Translations under genes and position numbers: made by a program
In this document: positions 12,089 to 23,969 of the stretch, piece by piece
How the letters are laid out: every line of letters starts with the position of its first letter
Numbering within the stretch: the first letter of the stretch is position 1
Source: Diorhabda sublineata
Taxonomy: Eukaryota > Arthropoda > Insecta > Coleoptera > Chrysomelidae
NCBI RefSeq assembly: GCF_026230105.1
Contig: NC_079475.1
Location: forward strand, 14,214,125 to 14,278,124
Length of the DNA stretch: 64,000 nt
Direction of reading: 5' to 3'
Notes under the pieces: model-generated
Database searches by the model: none
Told to the model about the DNA's origin: nothing
Seen by the model: only the letters and a program-made list of their open reading frames with translations

Positions 12089-12768
12089 CCATCAAAATCA
12101 TCATTACTCGATCGATATTTGTTCTAATAATAATTGTTTTGCAAACAATTTCTACACGGAAACGAACGAACATCATACCACTGTGAATAATTTGGGAAAT
12201 CTGATTGACTCGACACTGTGGTTTTTTATTTTTTACACAGGTCAATAATTATTATCGATGTCTCCATTTCCTCACATAATTACTTTGTCCACAGTTAGAA
12301 TGCGTTGCCGAATGTCATTTTAAATTTGATTTGGCAAGATACAGACCGAATTCGAGATAATTATAGGATTTTTTGTAAGTTGAGATATAGTAACTTATAT
12401 TTTGAATAATTAAACATATTAATCCATTGCTGTCAAATTTGGAAAGTTCCAAAAGAATGGATTTCGACCAGGTGAACCTAACTCCCCCTAAAATAGTAGA
12501 AAAAGCCACACAAATTAGTGGAGATGTCGAGGGAATGATATTAACTCATTTAAGAATATTTTACTCATTTTTGCGAGTTCTGTACCAAATACAAATCCAG
12601 TGCCCTGCGGTATACTCCGGGGAATGCTAATAACAAAACATATTGTTAACATTGCTACTTATAACAAATTAAGATCTCTTTTGTAAAAAAAATCAGTTAA
12701 TTACATCGCAAAAATCAGTGACAACATTTCTTGAAACAGCTTCTGATAACAAATGTTTGTAAACATGA
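12089..12768. other. No recognised feature
   Basis: Spacer between the mariner end and the recombinase remnant. It may contain a diverged N-terminal part of the recombinase, but I see no motif. Confidence 0.35.
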
Positions 12769-13290
12769 CATGCAACTTCAATTCTTCTAATTAGAATTTT
12801 AGGACCGCTCTTATTTTTAGTGATATCAGCATTAATTGTCGATGTTCCTTCTACTAAAACCATAAAACCTCAACCATTTGTGAAAAATATATCAATCCAC
12901 GATATATCTGATGGAGATGAAAGATTATAATAATTATTCATCAACTAATGAAAAGGAAAATTTAATAAAGCAATTTTTATGCATCAATAAATACTAGATT
13001 GGTTCTAGACATTGCTAAGTTTTTGAAGCTTTCTAACCTCTAAACTTACACATGGTACTCGTACAGAAGAACTCAGTAATTACCACCAACAAAACAGGTA
13101 ATCACTAAAGCTCTAAAACGCCATGGTGGATGGAAATCCAACGTAACAGCTGAAGCTTATGTGAACGATTCGATCAGTAAGAAGAAAAAAATCTCTAAAC
13201 ATATTGTAGAAGCTGTAGGATCCTCTGATGTATCTCCCCCAATCCAACTGCTCCCATTTTGTAAAACCACACTTGCAGCACCAGGGAAGA
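12769..13290 (+). pseudogene. Crypton-type tyrosine recombinase, decayed C-terminal half
   Basis: An open frame 12769-12930 reads ALIVDVPSTKTIKPQPF, like the beta-strand region with the Pro-x-Thr-Lys-Thr-x-Lys-Pro pattern of eukaryotic Crypton-like recombinases. After a gap come KFLKLSNL and YSYRRT (13056-13073). This matches the G-H-S-x-R-R-T-S box, with the histidine apparently changed to tyrosine but the arginine kept. Downstream, ALKRHGGWKS (about 13110-13139) then AEAYVNDSI gives the H-x-x-W motif and the candidate nucleophile tyrosine (codon 13158-13160), followed by a basic helix. Tyrosine recombinases cut and join DNA through a 3'-phosphotyrosine link. Family assignment is from motif memory. 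Frameshifts and stops make it a pseudogene. No element ends were found. Confidence 0.62.
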
Positions 13291-14825
13291 ATTGTGAATC
13301 CGATACACATAAAATTCAACATTTTGTATTAATTGTAAACATAAAATGGTCAACAACCGTCAACAACCTTAAACTTTATATGAAAAAATTAATACTAACT
13401 GTTTTTTTGTGGTTGTCGATAAAATATCGGATGGAACACGTGTTAAAACTTCGATTCAATACAACATACTATTTCCTTGTAACGTAAGTTTCAATATTCG
13501 AAAAGAGAGACAGAGAATTTGAACAAATAAAACTTACCCAAAACAATTTATGAAAAAGTTGAACTTACCTAGAACAAAATAGAAAATTATCATTAATCAT
13601 GAGATTATCAGTTAGTTTATTAAACGAGTAGAATATAACGAGCTATGAGGGTGTTTTTATTACACCCTTAATTATATATCAAGTCTCTAAATTTCAGTTC
13701 CTAAATTAATGATGGGTTTAACGGAGACAAGAGTTAGAATTAAACGTAATCAAATATATAATGATGGCTTTAATATACGTCATTTGGTGATAATTGTGGG
13801 ATAGAACCTTTTTTTTAATAATATGAAGTAGTAGTTTTGTATATTTAGCTATTTATAGCGATAAATGATGACTCATATTCGAAAATATAGGAAAGTTCAA
13901 CTTGTCACAAAAATATTTCAAATGTACCAAGATGCAATAATTAATAATGTCATTATTGTTGATTGATCACATGCAGTTTTTGGGATTAAATCGTTTAATC
14001 TGGAAACAAATGTTGATTCAAAATATTATAGCAAAAATTATTTGGATTGGCTCATTCGAACCGAAATGATATATTCTAAAAAGTTAACCGGCTCGTTAGA
14101 GACTACAAAAAGTATAAATAAAAAAAAAAACTTAAAAGAATAGTGTTTGGTTTTTCGCTTATAGATGATGAAGTTTAAACATTTGTGATGGTTGAAGAAG
14201 AAAAAAATTGCTGAAGGCTAGGAATTGCTAGCAATTCCTAGACGTGCACCTTCATTATTTATAAATCATTAGGTTGGGCGCGCTTCGAAAGCAAGTTCTT
14301 TAAGTAAAGAAAATTAATCAATTCAATTAAGTAACAAAATTTCTTTATGGTTCCAAACAAAAAAGAAAGTTTAAATAATTGTAGCAAAATTATTTCTTAT
14401 TATAGAACTGTTGTTATTTACCGGGTAGGCAACCAAGAAAGTTCGTAAAACATATCTCAGGAACGGATTATAATTCAGCTTCAGGGGAAAAAATTGTGAT
14501 AAAAGTAGCCCCGGTTACATACGAGTTATAACTGGCGATCAAATTTTAATCCGGGTCGTATATGAATAGCGTTCCGAAGACCCACTAATTATAGATATTT
14601 AAATATTGAATTCTAATTAACCGTTTTGGTGGATGGGAATAAATTGAAAGTAATTGCTTGAAATTTTATGATTCAAAAATTTAGAGATAGATGTAATTCT
14701 TAGTGATGTGTAGATAGTTCAGACCTCACCCAACGTGAATGCTAGAGTGCGTTGTTTCATATATTTTATATTTCATTTGACAAATCAAAATGAAATCATA
14801 AAAATAAAATAGTATGTGATTTGCG
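13291..14825. other. No recognised feature
   Basis: AT-rich DNA. A patch around 14410-14580 has somewhat more G+C but no recognisable product. Confidence 0.4.
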
Positions 14826-14829
14826 ACTA

Positions 14830-15395
14830 GCTAAATACACACCTGTACACGTTTAAGCATTGACCAAAGGAGGTTAGCGGTGTCTACTCGTGAGATATCA
14901 GTCCAAGCTACCTCAATTTGGTTAGTCAACTGCAATCAAAGTCCGTTCAATAGAATTTGAATTTGAGGACTGGGGTGAACACAAATTTCTTGGACAGACA
15001 CTGGAAATTGTGTACGCCAATATAGATGTAATTATAGGCGAATATAGGCAATAGCCCACAAAATTATTATATCAGTCACATGCCTTTAAATAGCAGACGA
15101 AATATTCAGTCACTATCCACGAATATTGCCGATCTACGTTCATTATCCGCGTATGGAAACAATATTTTTCGTTCACAACGTATGTGGAATTGAAAAAAGC
15201 ACCAATCTTTTATACAATGTATGCCAAGTAACAGGTCTACATTCTTCTTCAAACTATTGATCAGAAATTTGATGTATAGTAGCAAAACGATCTCTCAAAG
15301 CTAGGTGCATGTAGCGCCTATCTTGATGCTCGAATGTACGCCTCGTTTGACTATTTGTCTTATTTGTCACTTCACCCACATTTTTTGCATTATTT
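14830..15395 (-). pseudogene. Tc1-like transposase remnant, core deleted
   Basis: Minus-strand pieces, read from high to low coordinate: HQDRRYMHLALRDRFATIHQ (about 15345-15285), matching the Tc1 linker helix region (D-R-Y-x-x-L-x-L-R-D-R), then EEECRPVTWHTLYKRLVLF. At 14950-14840 the C-terminal helix appears as QIEVAWTDISRVDTANLLWS then MLKRVQ, resembling the W-x-x-I-P-x-x-x-x-x-x-L-I-x-S-M-x-R-R-x tail. The DDE catalytic core between these parts is not recognisable. No inverted repeats were identified. It abuts a mariner remnant on the same strand. Confidence 0.6.
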
Positions 15396-15399
15396 CAAA

Positions 15400-15875
15400 T
15401 AGTACTGGTTTCTGTTAGCTCCTTGAAGACTTTTGCTGCTTTCTTTTTCACAGTTTCAATTTACCGACATCTTATAATTTTTTTCAGTGTATTTTATCTT
15501 AGGAAACAGATAGAAATCACAGGGAGTAAAATTCGACGAACAATGCGTATGGCGCAAAAATGACACTTTGAATCAGAAATATCATTCCACAGAAAAAAAT
15601 CTGCAGGTTGTCTTGGTTGAGACCCCATAACTGATCTATCTATACAAACTTATCAATTTCTTCAGCAATCACTTATAATCAACCAATCAGATATTGTGAT
15701 TCGTTATTGACGTAAAAGGACGGTCTGGATGCAAATTATTTAGAACGTCTTGACTGCTACCTCTGAAATAGTTAAGCCATTGAAAAACACGTGCTCGCCA
15801 TAAATATTCAATGCTTCACACTTGATTCAATGAAGTATGTAATCAATTTCGGCTTATTCAAATTAAACATAAAAT
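15400..15875 (-). pseudogene. Mariner transposase remnant, internally deleted
   Basis: On the minus strand an N-terminal portion reads RVFQWLNYFRGSSQD and LNNLHPDRPFTSIT (about 15795-15700), resembling the mariner V-F-x-W-x-x-R-F-x-x-G-R and x-R-P-G-R-P-S-T-S sequence. Later NFTPCDFYLFPKIKY (about 15530-15480) supplies the third catalytic block, followed by ETVKKKAAKVFKELTE (about 15455-15410), typical of the C-terminal helices. The first two catalytic aspartate blocks are missing. The same frame then runs into the Tc1-like remnant. Confidence 0.62.
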
Positions 15876-17445
15876 TTAGTAACAATTCGTGGTTGTATAT
15901 TTTTCCAGTGGAACACAAAACTTTGATAAGGATCAAAGCTATTGCTAAACTGATTTGGTAAGTGTAGCGGGAGACACTGTATTTGTAACGAACTTAAATT
16001 ATATAAGCTTTTGTGAAAAGATGCATGGAATGCTTAAAAAAATGATTATAGACAGTTGTCCTTGGGTTTCCATACAGTACAATAACTCTCAGAACGAAGT
16101 AATGATGTGTAATCACCTATAAAATAAACAGGTATTTGATAATTCATTATAAAACACACACTTGTGTGATTATCGAAGTTACCCTTGTACAATTGAACAA
16201 CTTGGACTGTTCAAATTTTGTTGAATGTACAACAAATTCTGGAAACCTGAATTTCCTAAAATATTGTACCATGACTTGAATTTTTTGACGTTTGTGACAA
16301 ACGGGAATAGGACATTCAATTATTTATTTATAATATATATGAGGATTAAGTAAAATTTACTAGTAAAGAACTACTTTGCGCTCGAGTTAGAATTTGATTT
16401 AATACTTTTCACCAGACCTGTTTCTATAGCATCACATGTATTGTTATTTCATCATCAACGTCAAGCTAACAGTTTATTATTATTATAAAATTATTAATTG
16501 GTATCTATAACAGCCGAATGGATATAGAAAAATAAGCAGATATCAATAGTTCAAAAATAGGACCAAACAAAGATTGCTACCGCAAAACATTTATTCAAAT
16601 TTTGTAACTAATATTCATAGTTCTAAAAATTGTATTGTTACTTTTTATAGATCATTGTTAGTTATTGCTGATGACATAAAAGTTTTTCCTATGTTTGAAG
16701 TTGCAACCTAATGAATACAGGGTGTCTTTTAGGTAAATAATTCACAAGAAGTTTAGCTACAGAATAAACCTTCATAGGCTTCTTCTACCTCTATTAAAGT
16801 TGCTAATATGGTGATAATGTCAATATTTTGTGGAATTTTGTTACTCTTAACACATGTAAGCGAAATCGCAATAGCTCATACTATGTATAATATTTGATTT
16901 GGTTTTTTTTAAACACGGTTAACAACGATGATGATGATAAAAACGATGATATTATCGAAGCTTCCTTCTTATATAGTCATGATATTGCCAAACATTTCTT
17001 ATGTCATTGAATATATATTGTATGTACAACAATACAAATTCATCGCAATTTACTCTATGTGCACGTACATGTTACCAAATTACTATTCAGGAAGGAAATT
17101 ATTCATCGGACGTGATAAATAAAATTTAATTATTCATCTTTTGTATTTCAAAAGTTGTCGCAAGGATTAGATATAAATTTCGAACAAAGCCAGTGATTCA
17201 AATTGTTCAGATAAATCTTATATATCCTCCATCAATGTAAATTGAATTTTCATGAATATAAGGACCATTTGAAACACTTTTACTGTGCTCATACATCGAA
17301 TTTGGAGCGCTGTAAATATCATCTGTCCGGCGCAAACTAACATGTACTATATATTATCTGTCACGGTTTCGATGTTAACTGCCACGCGGTCCAAATCATC
17401 TTTCACGTGTTCTGTGTCATCTGTCAATTACCTAGTGTTCTATGT
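15876..17445. other. No recognised gene; one ACAGGGTGTC motif
   Basis: AT-rich sequence. ACAGGGTGTCTTTTAGGTAA at about 16717 resembles a repeat terminus, but its partner was not found. Confidence 0.4.
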
Positions 17446-17448
17446 TTC

Positions 17449-17451
<3 letters not shown>

Positions 17452-17499
<48 letters not shown>
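17452..17499. repeat. (TA)n microsatellite, about 48 bp
   Basis: An uninterrupted TA dinucleotide run. The flanks (17330-17450 and 17500-17550) are rich in short TGTCA, ATCTGTC and CATGTC variants. Confidence 0.95.
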
Positions 17500-17501
<2 letters not shown>

Positions 17502-18915
17502 CATGTCATGTGTCATCCATCATCTGTTCATGTCAGCTGTCACGTATAGCTCCTTTAAATGACGTAATATTGGACAGAAAAGTGCGGAATGAATCTTCCG
17601 ATTTCTAATGACATTTCTGTTACTTCAACTTGAACATTATAACTTTGTATTACAATATTTCTAAAAGAAAACTAAACGAGGGTACCAAAAAAAGCAGTAG
17701 AATTTTCTCATGGTACGTAGTTCTGAAATTGAAAAATTCGTTTTTATTATTACTAATATAATTTTCAACACATACTTAAAAAAATACACTAGTCATTATC
17801 ACTTAAGTGATTTATTTGAACTCTGTGACTACTTTGACTACTTTGCTAATTCGTTCTGTTCTCTACGTCTATTTATTATAAACTGAATTAACTGCGTTCA
17901 CACAATGATAGAAGACACTAAAATTATTTAGTTACATATTAGAACTATTCTGTAAGACTAACTTCGATGTTGCTCTATTTATTAGTATCTGATATCCTAT
18001 TCAGTTTTTTTATTTTAATATCATAACGTTCACTCACAAAATAATTATTACACAAACTCAAATAGCTTGATTCTTTTGAATAATCACAAAATATTGTATT
18101 GATTATTGTCGATGACGCATTAGCAACAGTTAAAATTGAATTATGTTGGATTTTGTAATATTTTTTCAATTGATTTCTAGTGATACAACGTTTTTACGGG
18201 TGCCTCAAATTGCCTTATCGATATTTATTCGAGGGATAAGAGTGAGTTGGCGAAATTGCTGAACAGAAAATGTAAGATCCCTCATAATTTGTATTTATTA
18301 GATGGTTGAATAATTTTTTTGATGCCGAACTGATAATCTGATATCAGTCTTGAGCAGTTACTCATTTTTAAGTCCTTGAAGAAGATTGAAGAAGAAATAT
18401 AATGCAGTAAAACACTTTCAAACTGAAAATGAAAATCGTTTAATGGACTACAAATCATAGAAAGGAGGGCGGACTAATGCTTTAGGCTATAAAATATCCA
18501 AAATATATCCGGTAGATTCTAGTTTTTATTGTCTTTTGGATAAATTATTGCGTGACTTTCGGCACCAAAGCATCAATGAGGGTGAAATCGAATAGGGGGA
18601 ACTTTTATAGCGAATGAATCGAAACGTCAAAAAATGACCTTTTATTCTCCCTAAAAATTTTAGGTGTGTGATGTGTGTGGTTCGATAATTGGAATTTTAT
18701 TGAGAATGCATGTCTTGCTGAGCCACAATTAATCAACTTTTATCCATTTAATTCCAATCGAATTTAAATCCCAAAACAAAATTAGTAAATATTCTGTCAA
18801 CATGAAATGAAACAAGTAAGCAATATGGTCGAGGTTCAGTTTTCATATATCCTCCTTTTTTATCCATTTAACAATTTTTTATACTGAACATACTGTTTAC
18901 ACTACCACTACAGCA
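17500..18915. other. No recognised feature
   Basis: AT-rich sequence. No coding or structural element is supported. Confidence 0.4.
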
Positions 18916-18919
18916 ATAT

Positions 18920-19376
18920 TCGCAATTACACTCTCTAACGCGCGTTTCGACAACCAATTTATCGTCTTCAGGCACTGAAGGTACACTTAAACCTATTAAC
19001 TTGGTAACCTGTTTGATACTATATTTTCCTACCAATAAACCTACACCCGCGAAAATTGATTCCAGCGGAAAAACCTGTTTAGCGAGAATCTTCAGATTTA
19101 TTCCTTGACTAGTAAACTATAGAGTGGGCTGTAAGGAATTAGCCTTATGTCACTATTCAAGCTGTTCTTACATTTAACAATTTCAATGCTTCAAAATGCA
19201 TCCAATAATTCATTATTGGATACACTTTTGAACAACTTTACGTTATTAATATTTATGTCATGGGCTCTTTATCAGATATTAACGGATCTTTTAGTCTGTC
19301 CAATATGCTTCCCGTCGCAATCACCAGAGCTAATTTCAAATATACCACTCTTTACAAAATGTACAAAATAAAATAA
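18920..19376 (-). repeat. Penelope-like element: inverted arm carrying a GIY-YIG fragment
   Basis: This segment is a diverged reverse complement of 20285-20710. It runs from the terminal block (AATTACACTCTCTAACGCGCG) through the GGGCTGTAAGGAATT junction and into coding sequence. On the minus strand, about 19365-19300 encodes the start of a GIY-YIG endonuclease domain: a G-I-F-E-I-S-S box, G-D-C-D-G, then K-H-I-G-Q-T-K-R. That is closer to the canonical PLE motif than the forward copy. Inverted and partial terminal copies are known for Penelope elements. Confidence 0.75.
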
Positions 19377-19439
19377 TCACAAATGTGGAATAAACACTTT
19401 GTAAATTTGTAAGAACCTTGCCACCGGTGCAATCAAGTT

Positions 19440-20515
19440 ATTCGTAAGTAACCCAACATAGTCAAAGCTCTGTTGCCTTCCCGAAATTCACAAACCTGGG
19501 AAGGCGATTAGACCTATTGTTTCATCACATTGTACACCTAGTTATAAAATTTCCTGATGGTTAACGAAGAAGTGGCAACTAGAGAAATTGAAGATGGGGA
19601 AATTTTAATCTCCTTCGATGTAAGTTGTAGTATCTTGGGGACTTAATGAGATCTAATAATTTGGGAGCTGATGCAATCAAAAAATATTTACAGTTAACAA
19701 AAATATGTGTGGAGCAAAACTATTTTTAGTACAATAACGAATTGCCTATCACCGTTTATGGCTAAGCTCTTCATGAGTAATTTTGAAACGCAAATGAATT
19801 CATTATGGAACTCAATTCAAAGTATCCGTCACCTATGAAATGGAAAATAATGTACAGTTGCCATTTTTAGATACTTCTATAAACAAGAATAATGATAGGC
19901 TAGGATTTGATGTATTTAGAAAAACACCGCTACGTGCAGGTACATCCCGGCTGATTGCTTTCATTGTATAAGATGTCCAGTTACCATTTCCGGGTAAATT
20001 AAATTAACTTTCCACTCATCTAACTTAACTCAACGGTTATGATAAAAGATTTGTAAATAGGTTATTTAACCGTCACAGTCTTAAGAAATCTCTAAGGGAA
20101 ACAATTTTTTCTGTAATTCGAAATGAAAAACAAGAAAAATTTGCTTTGGTACCTTTCAATCGTGTTTATACAAAGGAATTGGGAGGAATATTTAACAGAG
20201 TGGGTTTTAAATTGGTTTATAAATCTCACAAACAATTGTTGGGTAATCCTAAGGATGAAATATCAAATTTGGAAAAGACAGGTATTATGGAATTAGCTAT
20301 GTGATAGTGACGGAAAGTATATTGGGTAGACTAAAAGATCCGTTATTGTCCGATTCAAAGAGCACATAGCTAATTTAAAATATGCACAGACCAGAAAAAC
20401 GAGTATTGTCTATCATAATCATAACATAAATATTAATAATGTAAAATTGTTTTAAAAAATGTACCCAATAATAAATTATTGGATGCATTTGAAGGCAGTG
20501 AAATTGCCAATTCCT
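19440..20515 (+). pseudogene. Penelope-like element RT plus GIY-YIG ORF, decayed
   Basis: Reverse transcriptase motifs occur in order: LPEIHKPGKAIRPIVSS (about 19477-19527), the PLE hallmark before the catalytic core; REIEDGEILISFDVS (motif A with catalytic Asp, about 19580-19625); and a collapsed motif B region ending in S-P-F-M-A-K-L-F-M-S-N-F-E (about 19755-19790). The YVDD box is deleted in this copy. The thumb and linker region follows (K-x-P-L-R-A-G-T near 19922). A GIY-YIG nuclease region then reads GKYIG-stop-TKRSVIVRFKEH (about 20312-20365), where TAG replaces the usual Gln. PLEs copy RNA into chromosomal DNA and use GIY-YIG for nicking. Stops and frameshifts show it is dead. Confidence 0.85.
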
Positions 20516-20710
20516 TACAGCCCACACTATGGCTTAGTACTCAAGGAATGAATGCGAAAATTTCTGGCAAAGAATTTTCCTACTGGAATTTTTTGCGGGA
20601 GAAGGTTTATTGGTGGGAAAATTCAGTATAAAACAGTCTCTGAAGACGACAGGTTCGTTATCGAAATGCGTTTCATACAGTGTAATTATGAGTGTTGGTT
20701 TAGAAGTATT
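20516..20710 (+). repeat. Penelope-like element: 3' terminal repeat
   Basis: The reverse complement matches 18925-19140, with shared blocks CCTACCAATAAACCT versus CCCACCAATAAACCT and ATCGTCTTCAGG versus GTCGTCTTCAGA. The same terminal block recurs at 26560-26640 and 27175-27300. Confidence 0.75.
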
Positions 20711-20799
20711 GTTAACACTATGTTTAGTACTAATATCACCAACGGTTCCAGAAATTCCAGCTTAGACACAATTTTTCACTGGGTTTAAGTTATTGTTGA

Positions 20800-22370
20800 T
20801 AATCTAGGGCATGAAATGAATGACAAATACTTATTTAAACTCTCCAAGATGATTATCTGCCGAGTCTAGTTACCATACACTGTTACACATTTTCTCAATA
20901 CCACTATTACTTCTTCTTTATGTTGTTATTTCCTTTTCTCTACCTCATTCGGTTCCATATAGTTTTACCTACCAGAAGAAGATTTCAGCAATCATAATAG
21001 AAGAAGAATTATGAAACACCGTTAAAAAATACGGTACTACTTATAGGGAATTCAAACACATACAAAAATCTAAAGAAGAAAAAATTTAACATGCTACCAT
21101 CACAATTCACAACCACTAATTTATGTGTTAATTTTGAAGCACTCTAGAAAACTCTTATTTAAGACTATTTCTATGTAATCTTTATCATTCTCGTTACTTT
21201 TTACTAAAACGTACATCTTATAGTAAATAGAATTCTCGTTCCCAATCCATATCCATAGATTAATATAAATTTCCATAAGCTAGTAATTATCATCTCAACC
21301 TCGTTTGTAGTATACTTGAAAGTACCTCCATTTTATATCTATATAAATTACAGTTTTTTTTATACCTCAATTCACCTGATTGAATGCATTCAAAGTCTTC
21401 TTGTCATCTAAATTCAGTTCAAAGTTAAAATTAATTCGTTGGGTAGCATGAGACACCGTAAAATCCAAAATTAAATCTTGATTCAGTTCAACGAAACGGA
21501 AAGTATTAACATAAAACTCTAGTCAACTTTCCTATTTCCTAGAAAATTCCAAAGTTCAAGTTTAGATTTAATTTCAAAGCCACATAAAAGTACAAGAATA
21601 AGAAAAAAACATTCATTGGCATCATAATTTGTGAAACTTTTGGATTCCAATACTCTCAGAAAAAAACTATAAGTTATGAGCGGAAAACTTTGAGAATGGA
21701 TTTTTATTTCATAAGCAATATAAAAAGCAAGTTGTCTACTGCAATTGCTTCCGCTTGAAAGGGTACAAAACTACTACGGTAAAGACAAAGTTTTAATTGC
21801 AAAACTGGAGTTCGTTATGTGCTAAAAAGTTTTTAAAATGAAATGAGATGCTAGTTTAATCGGTTAGTATAGAAAAAGATTCAGAACTGAGATTAAAATA
21901 TCATAAACTAGTAAAATCAACCTACTTTATATAGCTAATATTCATCGCGTATTAAAACAATACTACAATTCTCGGAAAGTCATACAAGCACAAAAAAATC
22001 CATTTCTGGACGTGTAATGAACAATAATTTTCATTATACTTATCTGAAAACAACGCGAAAATATAAGAATTAAATTTCGAACATTTTATTTTCAAAGTAA
22101 TCATAGTAATATCATCAAACATGATTAACATTTCCATAGCAACAATATATTCATTATCGACATTGTTTTATTCTTTGTCAGTTTAATTCATGTTAATTTA
22201 AAAAAATTTACTTGGGAGAAAATCCAGATATTCCTAAAAATATATCAGAGCTATCAGCATAAGCCAGTGCTGATTTCTTACCAGCAAGATCCAGGTTGGA
22301 ATATGAACAAATTACATTATAATATTTTTATTATATTTATTTAATACGTAATTAGTGATATTTATTTAGA
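20800..22370. other. No recognised feature
   Basis: AT-rich sequence with no coding signal that I trust. The 61-codon minus-strand frame at 21952-22137 has no family resemblance. Confidence 0.4.
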
Positions 22371-22373
22371 ACG

Positions 22374-23125
22374 CAACTACCCTGTTTTGTAAAAACCTAG
22401 GTAAGAGGTTGTTTCGTGGTAGATGAATGCACATGCGCCAGATTGGAAATCCTCACCATGTCCCAGGATACATTGGACGTATTCAGAGCATGGTCGGAAT
22501 TAGAAATAATTCACGAAAATAAGTATTTAAACCTTGAACATGTTTTATAAGCACTACGAACCGTATAATTTCAAACTGCGCATGAATCTGGCGACATAAG
22601 ATATCTACCGCGAACAAAGTATACTAAAAGTTAAGTCTTTAGTATTAAATCTGATATAGAGGTCACCTTTTCACTTTTAAATAAATTTCCGCTTCTAAAA
22701 ATCAAAGACGTATTTGGCGCAGTCAGTAGTATCGTGAAAAAGTCCGCGTAATCGTTTTGAAACATTAATTCGCGATCAAAACTTCAGTGAGAAGAAGTGA
22801 AAAAAAGTCAAAAGTATTCCTGGTGATAGGCTAATCTTCCAGATTGTTCGACGAATTCTTCCTGGAAGGACAACACTAAACGTTCATCTTTCCCAGCAAT
22901 GAAGAATTCAATTGATCTTCATATTTTGCATTTTCCTCAGATTCTTCTGCTCCCAATCCCAGTGACCTTTTAGCAGATAGTTCAATAGTTTTAAATTTAA
23001 GTATCACAGAAAATAATTAGAAAAAAGAAATAAAGTAAAAGTTAAGTCTGTAGTAGTGAATCCGATATAGAGGGCCCATTTTGTAATTTTTCACTTTCAA
23101 ATAAGTTTGTATTTTAAAAATAAAC
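22374..23125 (+). mobile_element. Gutted LTR retrotransposon (Ty3/gypsy-type): LTR, primer-binding site, 3' LTR piece
   Basis: TGGCGCAGTCAGTAGTAT at 22715-22732 looks like the tRNA primer-binding site and leader start of insect Ty3/gypsy retrotransposons that begin with TGGCGCAGTCGGTAG. The DNA before it (from about 22374) would be the 5' LTR. Its tail, AAGTTAAGTCTTTAGTA then TCTGATATAGAGG (about 22630-22667), recurs with changes at about 23041-23075 (AAGTTAAGTCTGTAGTAGTG, GATATAGAGG). That fits a truncated 3' LTR. Only about 300 bases of interior remain and no gag or pol is recognisable. The LTR start and target duplication are uncertain. Confidence 0.55.
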
Positions 23126-23955
23126 TTTTAAAATCAAAAAAGTAATTAACATCAATTCTATGGAATGGCGAGATCTCAAAAAAATATGGTACGGTTCTCA
23201 ATCAATCTCAATGGTTGTTTAGCTATAAAATAAATTTCAGGCAACACAAAATATTCAAAAACTATTGCTTTGTTAAAGCGTCAGGCTGTGGGCTGTATAC
23301 CAAAAAAATCCAGTGTACTAACGGCAGAAAAATTAATCACATTTTTATTGAAAGCTTTTAGTTTTTGGGATCTTTAGCGCATGTCTTGGAGTTGATTTAA
23401 TACGTTTAAACGATGTGGAAGATAATCAGCGTTTCATTGTTGTATTTTTTCGAGATGAAAAAAAAACATATAATATCAAGAAGTTTTATTATTACCACTG
23501 AGGGATGTACATGCGCACCAAAATCGTAGGTATTGTGCTCAAATGTTGGATGCCACACTATCAGAGCTGTTCCGAAATTGGTTGCGAAATACCTGAAACC
23601 TGAAAAGTCCCGAAGAATAAACCGGACATGGGCTAAAGCTTTCTTCGGCAACTATGTTAGTGCAAAGTGACGCTGATTTGTTCACTCTGAAAGGGCAACG
23701 TTTGCTTCAACATTTTTAGTTCTAAAGAATGAAATTTCGAATGAAATAGACTTTATGTTTTCAAAAAAGTGTAATAGATAAATAGTTGTTTCTTCTTATA
23801 ATTAATTTCAATTGTATTTTTTTTATTTAGCTCACGGAAATTATTTTCTGAAAATACCTCCTTACGGTCTGTGTAAAAACTGGGTGTAATAGAAATTATT
23901 AAACAAGAACAACAATAATGTATATTTCAATTCAGTATTTAGCTAAGTTTCACAA
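23126..23955. other. No recognised feature
   Basis: AT-rich sequence. An 81-codon minus-strand frame at 23406-23651 has no recognisable domain and is probably chance. Confidence 0.4.
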
Positions 23956-23969
23956 CAACAAAGAAGTAA

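Noticed and set aside
12781..12930. LGPLLFLVISALIVDVPSTK as a LINE reverse transcriptase block, or as a secreted peptide with signal sequence
   Set aside because: L-G-P-L-L-F resembles an RT motif, but the following P-S-T-K-T-I-K-P and the downstream R-R-T, H-G-G-W and Y boxes fit a tyrosine recombinase in order. There is no ATG for a secreted peptide.
19147..19371. 74-codon plus-strand frame with hydrophobic sequence
   Set aside because: It is the antisense shadow of the inverted PLE GIY-YIG arm.
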